A DNA stretch of 64,000 nt from Saccharothrix sp. ST-888 (GTDB taxonomy: Bacteria; Actinomycetota; Actinomycetes; Streptomycetales; Streptomycetaceae), in assembly GCF_000955975.1 (NCBI RefSeq), contig NZ_JYJF01000004.1, forward strand, positions 71,440-135,439, in the 5' to 3' direction. A model generated the notes under the pieces. That model saw only the letters and a program-made list of their open reading frames with translations. It was not told the origin of the DNA and ran no database searches. How positions within the stretch are numbered: the stretch's first letter is position 1; every line of letters begins with the position of its first letter. Both the position numbers and the translations under genes were made by a program. Of the stretch, positions 33,573 to 40,581 are shown piece by piece.

Positions 33573-35264
33573 CTATGACGCCGGCCGGCCGGTTTCGGGT
33601 CCGAGCGGCGGCCCGGCGGTGACCTCGCTGCGCAGGGCGCGCTTGACGATCTTCCCGGTCGGGTTGCGGGGCAGTTCCGTGCTGCGCAGGAACACGTGTG
33701 CGGGCACCTTGAAGGCGGCCAGCCGGGCGGCGACGTGGTCGCGCAGCCCGTCCGCGTCGACGGACGAGCCCGGTCGGAGGACCACCACGGCGGCGACCTC
33801 CTCGCCGAGCACCGGGTGCGGTACGCCGATCACGGCGGCGTCCGCGACCTCGGGGTGGTCGAAGAGCACGCCTTCGACCTCGACGCAGTACACGTTCTCG
33901 CCGCCCCTGATCACCATGTCCTTCAGCCGGTCGACGATGTAGACCTCGCCGTCCCGCAGGCGGGCCAGGTCACCGGTGCGGAACCAGCCGTCGGTGAAGG
34001 CGGCTGCGGTGGCCTCGGGGTTGTTGCGGTAGCCGCTGAAGATCGGCTGGCCGCGCAGCCAGAGTTCGCCGATCTCGCCGTCCGGGAGGGCGATGCCGGT
34101 CGGGCCGGCGATCCTGATCTCGACGGCGGGGGCGGGGTGGCCGATGCTGTCGGGCTGTTCCAGGTAGCGGGCGCCGAGGTTGGCGATCACGCCGCCGCAG
34201 GTCTCGGTGAGCCCGTAGCCGTTGCGGGCCTCCACCCGGCCGTCGAAGCGGCGGGCGATCCGCCGGGCCAGTTCGGGCGGGGCGGCGGCACCGCCGGTGC
34301 TGATCGCGCGCAGGCTGTCCAGCGGCGCTCCGGCGGCATCCGCCGCGTCGAGCAGGCCGAGCGTGGTGGCGGGGACCCCGTAGTAGGCGGTGACCCGGTG
34401 CTCGGCGATCAGCCGGAGTGCCTCGGCCGGGTCCCACCTGTGCATCAGCACCACGGCGCCGCCGCTCGCCATCAGCGGGAACAGCGCGGTGAACGCCGCG
34501 ACATGGAAGAACGGGTAGGTCATCAGCGCGGTGTGCACCGGCACCCGGGCCGGGTCCAGGTCCGAGCAGATCATCGAACCCAGGGCGAAGAAGCGGGGGT
34601 TGAGGGCGGCCGCGCACCAGGCTCGGTGGGTGGCGGCAACCCCCTTGGGGTGTCCGGTGGTTCCCGAGGTGTAGAGCAGGGTGGCCTGGTCCTCGGGGGA
34701 GGGCTCGGCCTCTGGGGCGGCCAGACCGTCGAGCGGAAGCTCCTCCAGCCGGTCGTGCGCCGACCCGGGGGTCCGGACGGTGAGCAGCGGCACGCCGTGG
34801 GCGGCGGCCCAGGGGCCGGTCCGCTCGGTGCGCTCGCGGTCGGCGACGATCAGCCCGGGGCCGCAGTCGTCCAGTGCGTACGCGAGTTCCTCGGCCTCCC
34901 ACCAGGCGTTCAGCGGGACGGCCACCAGTCCGGCCAACTGGGCTGCCCAGAAGGCGATCTGCCATTCGGGGAGGTTCCGCATGGCGATCACCACCCGGTC
35001 GCCGGGCCGCAGGCGGTACCTCTCGCGGTAGTGGTGGGCGAGGGCGGCGGCGGTCGCGTGGTGCTCGGCGTAGGTCAGCCGGCCGGAGCCGGCGATCAGG
35101 AACGGGCGGTCGCCGTGCGCCAGCGTGGCGTCCAGCAACTCCCGCAGGGTGTGCGGGCCTTGCCGGTAGCGCGGGCCGTCCGGGGTGTCGAAGGTCTCGA
35201 AGGGGGCGCCGGGCGCACGGAGTGCGGCCCGGACCCGGACGAGCTTGGCGAGCACAGCTGTCAT
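33573..35264 (-). CDS. Fatty-acyl-CoA ligase / AMP-forming synthetase
   Basis: Activates a carboxylic acid with ATP and joins it to CoA. The 563-residue product shows the AMP-binding P-loop LLYTSGTTGHPKGV, the motif NGYGLTETCGG, WFRTGDLARLRDGEVYIVDR with the adenylate-binding Asp, RGGENVYCVEVEG and the catalytic Lys in NPTGKIVKR. ATG at 35264 follows gagga. An upstream ATG at 35345 adds an unconserved stretch. It lies downstream of an acyl-CoA dehydrogenase gene on the same strand (123-base gap), so the two probably act together in catabolism of a fatty or branched acid. Confidence 0.92.
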   Translation of the reverse strand: MTAVLAKLVRVRAALRAPGAPFETFDTPDGPRYRQGPHTLRELLDATLAHGDRPFLIAGSGRLTYAEHHATAAALAHHYRERYRLRPGDRVVIAMRNLPEWQIAFWAAQLAGLVAVPLNAWWEAEELAYALDDCGPGLIVADRERTERTGPWAAAHGVPLLTVRTPGSAHDRLEELPLDGLAAPEAEPSPEDQATLLYTSGTTGHPKGVAATHRAWCAAALNPRFFALGSMICSDLDPARVPVHTALMTYPFFHVAAFTALFPLMASGGAVVLMHRWDPAEALRLIAEHRVTAYYGVPATTLGLLDAADAAGAPLDSLRAISTGGAAAPPELARRIARRFDGRVEARNGYGLTETCGGVIANLGARYLEQPDSIGHPAPAVEIRIAGPTGIALPDGEIGELWLRGQPIFSGYRNNPEATAAAFTDGWFRTGDLARLRDGEVYIVDRLKDMVIRGGENVYCVEVEGVLFDHPEVADAAVIGVPHPVLGEEVAAVVVLRPGSSVDADGLRDHVAARLAAFKVPAHVFLRSTELPRNPTGKIVKRALRSEVTAGPPLGPETGRPAS

Positions 35265-35387
35265 GACGTCCTCGGTGCGGCGGCTCGGGAAGTCGTGGGC
35301 GGGGCCGGCGGCGGGCCCATGGGGGAAGCCCGCTGCCGGAGACACGGCGGCCGGTCGGCGCGCGGCCGCCGCGCGTGTCGGTGGGCC

Positions 35388-36545
35388 CTACAGGCCCAGG
35401 GACTTGGCGATGATGGTCTTCATGACCTCGCTGGTGCCGCCGTAGATTCTGAAGACCCGGTTGTCGGTGTAGAGGCGGGCGATCGGGTACTCCAGGATGT
35501 AGCCGTAACCGCCGTGCAGCTGAAGGCACTTGTCGATCACCTGGGAGGCGGACTCGGTGCAGAACAGCTTGGTCGCCGCGGCGTCCGCGACGGTCAGCTC
35601 GCCGTTCTGGTAGAGCTCCAGGGCCCGGTCCACCATCGACTGCTGGGCCACCACCTGGGCCTCGCAGTCGGCCAGGCTGAACTTGGTGTTCTGGAACTCG
35701 GCCACCGCCTGGCCGAACACCTTGCGCTCCTTGACGTAGCTCACCGCGAAGCGCACCGCGGCGGCCGCGGACGCGTACGCTCCGACGGCGATCGCCAGCC
35801 GCTCCTGCACCAGGTTGTGGGTGAGGTAGCCGAACGCCTTGCCCTCCTCGCCCAGCAGGTCCTCCACCGGCACCTTGACGTCGGTGAAGGAGAGTTCGGC
35901 GGTGTCCGAGGTGCGCAGGCCGATCTTCTGGAGCTTGCGGCCGACCGCGTAGCCGGGCGAGGTGGTGTCGACGCAGAGGATCGACAGGCCGGCCCGGCGG
36001 TCCTTGGGGTCGTACGGCGCGGTGCGGCAGACCACCAGCACCAGGTCGGCCAGGACGCCGCCGGTGATGAAGGTCTTGGCGCCGTTCAGGACGTAGTGGG
36101 TGCCGTCCTCGGAGAGCTTCGCCGTGGTGGTGATCCCCGCCAGGTCCGAGCCGGCGCCCGGCTCGGTCATCGCGATCGCCGTCATGATGTCGCCCGAGAC
36201 GAAGCCGGGCAGCCAGCGCTGCTTCTGCTCCTCGTCCGCGTACTCCAGGAGGTAGGGCAGCACCAGGCCGGTGTGCACACCGGAGGAGCCGAAGGTGACG
36301 CCCGCGCGGGCGCACTCCTCGCTGACCACCGCCTGGTACTTGAAGCCGGTCTCGCCCGCGCCGCCGTACTCCTCGGGCACCTCGATGCCGTACACGCCCA
36401 GGGCACCGAGCTTGCGGTAGAAGTCGCGCGGCGGGTGGCCCGCGGCCTCCCAGCTCTCGTAGACCGGGACGACCTCCTTGGCGATGAAGCTCCGGATGGT
36501 CTCCCGGAACGCCTCGTGGTCCTCGGTGAACACGGTGCGGCGCAC
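35388..36545 (-). CDS. Acyl-CoA dehydrogenase
   Basis: FAD enzyme introducing a trans-2 double bond into acyl-CoA; 385 residues, the usual length. Marks seen are AMTEPGAGSDLAGI, TFITGGVLADLVLVV, LHGGYGYILEYPIARLYTD, and RIYGGTSEVMKTIIAK with the region holding the catalytic Glu in long-chain members. GTG at 36545 follows gaagggag with 7-base spacing. It is divergent from the tandem-TetR regulator, which is likely to control this gene and the ligase behind it. Confidence 0.93.
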   Translation of the reverse strand: MRRTVFTEDHEAFRETIRSFIAKEVVPVYESWEAAGHPPRDFYRKLGALGVYGIEVPEEYGGAGETGFKYQAVVSEECARAGVTFGSSGVHTGLVLPYLLEYADEEQKQRWLPGFVSGDIMTAIAMTEPGAGSDLAGITTTAKLSEDGTHYVLNGAKTFITGGVLADLVLVVCRTAPYDPKDRRAGLSILCVDTTSPGYAVGRKLQKIGLRTSDTAELSFTDVKVPVEDLLGEEGKAFGYLTHNLVQERLAIAVGAYASAAAAVRFAVSYVKERKVFGQAVAEFQNTKFSLADCEAQVVAQQSMVDRALELYQNGELTVADAAATKLFCTESASQVIDKCLQLHGGYGYILEYPIARLYTDNRVFRIYGGTSEVMKTIIAKSLGL

Positions 36546-36583
36546 GGTGGCGCTCCCTTCGTGGTGCCCGTTGATCGCCTCAT

Positions 36584-36601
36584 AAGTTAATCCCGGGTAG
36601 C
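36584..36601. promoter_or_regulatory. Direct-repeat box 1 upstream of acyl-CoA dehydrogenase
   Basis: aagttaatcccgggtagc, one of two copies of AAGTkAATCCnnnnTAGC between the dehydrogenase and its divergent regulator. It is A/T-rich for this genome. Confidence 0.45.
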
Positions 36602-36651
36602 TTCGGCTGTCCAGCATCGGAGTGCCTCTTCTTCGCTGATCAGGGGCGGCC

Positions 36652-36669
36652 AAGTGAATCCTTGCTAGC
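36652..36669. promoter_or_regulatory. Direct-repeat box 2 upstream of tandem-TetR gene
   Basis: aagtgaatccttgctagc, the second copy of the box, 68 bases from the first (start to start) and 57 bases before the regulator's GTG. Candidate binding sites for the two-headed TetR protein, or paired promoter elements. Confidence 0.45.
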
Positions 36670-36726
36670 CTGGGGCGAAAAGCCGGCCCGGGGCGAACGG
36701 CCGGGGCCGATCGCGAGGGGGCGTAC

Positions 36727-37917
36727 GTGACGACGGAACGGGAGGTCGTGCGCAGGCCGCCCGGACGCGGGGCGCAGATCCTCGCGGTGGCGAGCGGGCA
36801 GTTCCACCGGCGGGGCTACCACCAGATCTCGATGGCGGAGGTCGCCGCCGAGGTCGGCATCACCGCCCCCGCGCTCTACCGGCACTACCGGAGCAAGCCC
36901 GAACTCCTGCTCCGGGCCGTGGAGTCGGACCTCTCCGCGCTCCGTGCGGCGGTCCGCGCCGGCCACCGGGACCTCGGCGGGCTGTGTGCCGCGCTCGCCG
37001 CCGTCGCCGTGCAGCACCGCGCGCTCGGCACCCTGTGGCAGCGCGACGCCAGGCTGCTGCCCGCCGCCCAGCGTGCCGAGCTGTGGGGGCGGTTGCGCGA
37101 GGACGTCGGCCGGATGGCCGGGGTGGTCTCCGCCGCCCGGCCCGAACTCCCCCCGCAGGACGCCGAGTTCCTCTGCTGGTCGATGCTCTCCGCGTACGGG
37201 AGCCTCTCGTACCACAGCTTCGCGCCGCCCCGGCGCCGCTTCGAGCGGCTGCTCCAGGAGATCGGCGGCGCGGTGCTCGCCGTCACCCCGGACGGCCGCC
37301 CCGACGGCCGCCCGGCCCGCCCGGTGGACGCCCCGGCGGAGTCCGCGCGGACGGAGTCCAGGCGCGAGGAACTGCTGACCGCCGCCGTCCGGCTGTTCCA
37401 CGAGCGCGGCTTCGACAACGTCAGTACCGATCAACTCGGCGCCGCCGTCGGCATTTCGGGGCCCAGCGTGTACAAGCACTTCGACACCAAGGCCGACCTG
37501 CTCGCCGCCACCCTGGTCCGCAGCCGCGAACGGCTCTGGCACGAGGTCGAGGGGGCGATCGCGGCCGGCGGTGCACCCGGCGAGGCGCTCGCCGCCGGGC
37601 TGTGCGCGTACGTCGACTTCGCGCTGCGCCACCGGCACTACCTGGGCGTGATGCTCAGCGAGACCGAGCGGCTGGCCGAGCCGGACCGCAGGGCGGCGGT
37701 CGACTTCCGCCGGAACTTCCTGCGCACCTGGGTCGGCCTGCTCCGCCAGGTGCGGCCCGGGTTCGAGAGCGCGGAGGCGCGGATCCGGGTGCACGCGATG
37801 TTCGCGCTGGTCAACGACGGGGTGCGGAACCGGGCGGGCGGCGCCAGGCCCGATCTGGCGGGCGTCCTGGTCGAGTCGGGCCGCGCCGTCCTCGGTCTGG
37901 CGGAGAGCCGCCCCTGA
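36727..37917 (+). CDS. Tandem TetR regulator with two DNA-binding domains
   Basis: 396 residues made of two TetR units. Unit 1 (about 15-190) has the helix-turn-helix FHRRGYHQISMAEVAAEVG ITAPALYRHYRSKPELL. Unit 2 (about 210-396) has FHERGFDNVSTDQLGAAVG ISGPSVYKHFDTKADLL. A Pro/Asp/Arg linker joins them. Ordinary TetR proteins have one unit of about 200 residues and dimerise. This architecture might bind DNA as a monomer or bridge four half-sites. GTG start at 36727. It is divergent from the acyl-CoA dehydrogenase and ligase genes, so it is likely to respond to an acyl-CoA. Confidence 0.9.
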   Translation: MTTEREVVRRPPGRGAQILAVASGQFHRRGYHQISMAEVAAEVGITAPALYRHYRSKPELLLRAVESDLSALRAAVRAGHRDLGGLCAALAAVAVQHRALGTLWQRDARLLPAAQRAELWGRLREDVGRMAGVVSAARPELPPQDAEFLCWSMLSAYGSLSYHSFAPPRRRFERLLQEIGGAVLAVTPDGRPDGRPARPVDAPAESARTESRREELLTAAVRLFHERGFDNVSTDQLGAAVGISGPSVYKHFDTKADLLAATLVRSRERLWHEVEGAIAAGGAPGEALAAGLCAYVDFALRHRHYLGVMLSETERLAEPDRRAAVDFRRNFLRTWVGLLRQVRPGFESAEARIRVHAMFALVNDGVRNRAGGARPDLAGVLVESGRAVLGLAESRP

Positions 37918-37982
37918 CCGCGTCCGGGGTGCGGGGGAAGGGAGGGGCCCGCCCGGTCACTGACTCGGCGGCATGGGTCGGC

Positions 37983-38300
37983 TCAGTAGAGGACGAAGGG
38001 GTAGTACACGTGGTGCGCCAGGTTGCCGTTGCCCTGGAGGGCACCGACGGCACCTGCGTTCCCGGCGACGCCGAGGCTGTTGTTCTGGTTGCCGCCGCCC
38101 GAGCCGGTGGCGGTCTGCTGGCTCCCGGTGCCGTTGCCGTTGATGCTGCCGACGACGTTGCCGGAGCCGACGTTGCTCACCACGCTGCCGTTGGAGTGGT
38201 GCTCGGCGGCGGCGCCGTTGTCGGCCTGGGCGGTGCCGAATCCGGTGATGAGGAACGCGCCGAGGGCGGTGACGACGGTGGCTGCGCGAATACGGGACAC
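37983..38300 (-). CDS. Small secreted Asn/Gly/Ser-rich protein
   Basis: 105 residues. A Sec signal peptide (MSRIRAATVVTALGAFLI, cleavage after AQA near residue 26) precedes a mature part rich in Asn, Gly and Ser. It carries repeated NGN/GNG-type steps (NVGSGNVVGSINGNGTG, GNQNNSLGVAGNAGAVG) and an aromatic end AHHVYYPFVLY. No cysteine is present. The composition recalls self-assembling surface proteins of streptomycetes (chaplins, rodlins), but it lacks their conserved motifs. GTG at 38300 follows agggag. Convergent with the tandem-TetR gene and divergent from the Hsp90-like gene. Confidence 0.7.
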   Translation of the reverse strand: MSRIRAATVVTALGAFLITGFGTAQADNGAAAEHHSNGSVVSNVGSGNVVGSINGNGTGSQQTATGSGGGNQNNSLGVAGNAGAVGALQGNGNLAHHVYYPFVLY

Positions 38301-38655
38301 GGTGGTCTCCCTGCTGACTGGTGCGAATTGTGACGCCGACGGGGTGGCCGCCCCGGATGCGCCGGTTCCTGACGCCGCGTGACAAGCATTCACCGATCGG
38401 CCGATTGACTTCAATGGATCACCGGCTGGTTCCCCCGTTCGTGTCACCCGGAGGGAATATCGCGCCGTGGGCCCGGGCCGGTCCGAGTGGGTGGCGAACC
38501 CCTGGAATTCCACCGGGAATCGGCAATCTCCCCCCTCCCGGCGAGGCCGGCCACGAGGCACCGTTACGTCAATATGGAGTTGACCGGTTCACGTCGCATG
38601 AATAGCGCCTGAAATCGGTGGTCGAAGGATTGTCGTACTGGCAGACTGGGGCCTC
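38301..38655. other. Intergenic, 355 bases, lower GC, divergent promoters
   Basis: Between the secreted protein gene (minus) and the Hsp90-like gene (plus). No gene seen. It holds the palindrome atcggccgat near 38396 and a fair promoter for the Hsp90-like gene (38580-38608). Confidence 0.5.
38580..38608 (+). promoter_or_regulatory. Candidate promoter of the Hsp90-like/TPR operon
   Basis: TTGACC (-35), 17-base spacer, TAGCGC (-10), about 45 bases before the ATG. Housekeeping-type spacing; no CIRCE or other heat-shock operator seen. Confidence 0.45.
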
Positions 38656-40581
38656 ATGTCTGAAGGTCTCCAGTCCGGGCAGCAGCCTGATCGCGATCTG
38701 CGTACGACCGAGGTCGATCTCGGCGGCCTGGTCGGCGTGCTCGCCACCCACCTGTACTCCACCCCCCTGGTCGCGCTGCGCGAACTCGTCCAGAACGCCC
38801 ACGACTCGCACACCCGCCGCAGGCTGGAGGACCCCGACTGCACCGCCGAGGCGGTGATCCGGGTCCGCGGCGACGCCGCGCGGCGCACCGTCGCCATCGA
38901 GGACACCGGCGCCGGACTCACCGAACCCGAGATCCACTCCTACCTGGCCACCGTCGGCACCGGCTACACCCGGCTGCTCCGCGAGGTGACCGGGGACCAG
39001 AGCCTGATCGGCGCCTTCGGCCTGGGCTTCCTCTCCGCCTTCTCGGTGGCCGAGGAGGTCACCGTCACCACCACCTCGCACCGCGAGCCCGGCGCCGGCC
39101 ACCGCTACCGCAGCCGCGGCGGCGAGCAGTACAGCGTCGAGAAGGTCGCCCCGCGCCCCGTCCCCGGCACCGTGGTCGAGCTGCTGCTCAAGCCCGAACA
39201 CGCCCACCTCGCCGACGAGTACGCGCTGCGCGAGGCGCTCGGCCGGTACTGCGTGCTGCTGCCCATCCCGGTCCACGTCGGCGAGGACGAGACGCCGGTC
39301 AACGACGTCCCCGTGCCCTGGCGGTACGAGCCGCCGGGGGACCGGTACGCCGCCCGGATGCGCTTCGCCACCGCCTTCGGCCGCCGCTTCGAGCCGCTCG
39401 CCGCCTTCCCGGTCACCCCCGTCGAGGGCTCGACCGACGCCGTCGGTCTGCTCTGGGTCCAGGACGGCGGCACCTACGGCAGCAGCGACAACCGCGACCT
39501 GTCGGTCTACCTGCGTGGCATGCTGCTCTCCGAGGACGCCCGCGACCTGCTGCCCGGCTGGGCCGGGTTCATCGGCGGCGTCATCGAGTCCACCCGCCTC
39601 ACCCCGACCGCCAGCCGCGAGGACCTCCAGCACGACGAGCACTACCGCGCACTCCAACAGGCCCTCGCCGACGCCGTCGTGGACGGCCTGTACGAGACCG
39701 CCCGGCTGCACCCGGCCGCCTGGCGCCGGATCCTCGCCCGGCACGGCCAGGACCTGCTCGGCGCCGCGCTCTGCGACGACCGGCTGTTCACCCTGCTCGC
39801 CGACGACGTCCCGGTCCCCACCTCGCAGGGCGACCTGACGGCCGGTGCGCTGCGCGCGGCCGGCGGCGGTGCGGTGCACGTCGCGCTCGGCAGCGGCGGC
39901 GGCTTCGAGGAGATGCTCTACCGGGCCATGCAGGTACCGATCGCCCGCGGCGACCGGTACGCCGTGCTGCCGTTCCTGCGCCGCTACGCCCAGCTGCGCG
40001 GCTGCCGGATCGTCGAACTCGGCAGCGAGAGCGGCAACCGCGAGCTGTTCCGCGACCCCGAGCAGCCGCTGCCCGCCGAGGAGGCCGCCTGGCTCGGGGC
40101 CGCCCTCGCCGACCCGGGCGAACAGCTGGTCCCGGCCCGCTTCGACCCGCCGGGCCTGCCGCTCGTCCTGGTCCCCGACCGGGAGGCCGAGCTCAAGGCC
40201 AGGATCGAGGACGACCAGGCCGACGCCCGCATCCCGTCCGCCGCGCTCCGGCTCGCCCGCGCCTTCACCGCGAAGACCGACGGCACCGTCAAGGCCAGGC
40301 TCTACCTCAACCTCGCCTCGCCCGCCGTCGACCGGCTGCTCACCGCCTACCGCACCGGACACACCGGCAGCACCACGGCGGCCGGGCTGCTGCGCTCGCT
40401 GAAGGTCATCATGGCGGCGGCCTCCGGCTCCCCGGCCGGCGACCTGACGGCCGCTCTGGCGGGTGTCGGCACCGCCGTGGCGGCGCTCACCGCAGCCGTG
40501 CCGGAGGGACTGTCAGTGGTGCCGGACACACTGTCCGGAAGCGACCGGCACAATGCGACGCAGGGGGAGGAGACCGCATGA
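38656..40581 (+). CDS. Hsp90-family ATPase (divergent HtpG-like)
   Basis: 641 residues, close to the 620-630 of bacterial HtpG, but divergent. The GHKL ATP site is intact: ELVQNAHDS (Glu43, Asn47), IEDTGAGLTEPEI (Asp83) and the lid region GAFGLGFLSAFSVAEEVTV (119-137). The middle domain keeps TPTASREDLQHDEHYR, corresponding to the HtpG segment with its catalytic Arg. The late segment ARLYLNLASPAVDRLL matches the HtpG INxxHPL region. Proteins of this kind are annotated only as Hsp90-family in actinobacteria. The stop overlaps the downstream TPR gene by ATGA, so the two products are made together and probably act as a chaperone and partner. Confidence 0.9.
   Translation: MSEGLQSGQQPDRDLRTTEVDLGGLVGVLATHLYSTPLVALRELVQNAHDSHTRRRLEDPDCTAEAVIRVRGDAARRTVAIEDTGAGLTEPEIHSYLATVGTGYTRLLREVTGDQSLIGAFGLGFLSAFSVAEEVTVTTTSHREPGAGHRYRSRGGEQYSVEKVAPRPVPGTVVELLLKPEHAHLADEYALREALGRYCVLLPIPVHVGEDETPVNDVPVPWRYEPPGDRYAARMRFATAFGRRFEPLAAFPVTPVEGSTDAVGLLWVQDGGTYGSSDNRDLSVYLRGMLLSEDARDLLPGWAGFIGGVIESTRLTPTASREDLQHDEHYRALQQALADAVVDGLYETARLHPAAWRRILARHGQDLLGAALCDDRLFTLLADDVPVPTSQGDLTAGALRAAGGGAVHVALGSGGGFEEMLYRAMQVPIARGDRYAVLPFLRRYAQLRGCRIVELGSESGNRELFRDPEQPLPAEEAAWLGAALADPGEQLVPARFDPPGLPLVLVPDREAELKARIEDDQADARIPSAALRLARAFTAKTDGTVKARLYLNLASPAVDRLLTAYRTGHTGSTTAAGLLRSLKVIMAAASGSPAGDLTAALAGVGTAVAALTAAVPEGLSVVPDTLSGSDRHNATQGEETA

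Noticed and set aside
37983..38300. Chaplin or rodlin identity for the Asn/Gly-rich secreted protein
   Set aside because: It lacks the chaplin GNxC...C pattern and the rodlin conserved blocks, and has no cysteine.
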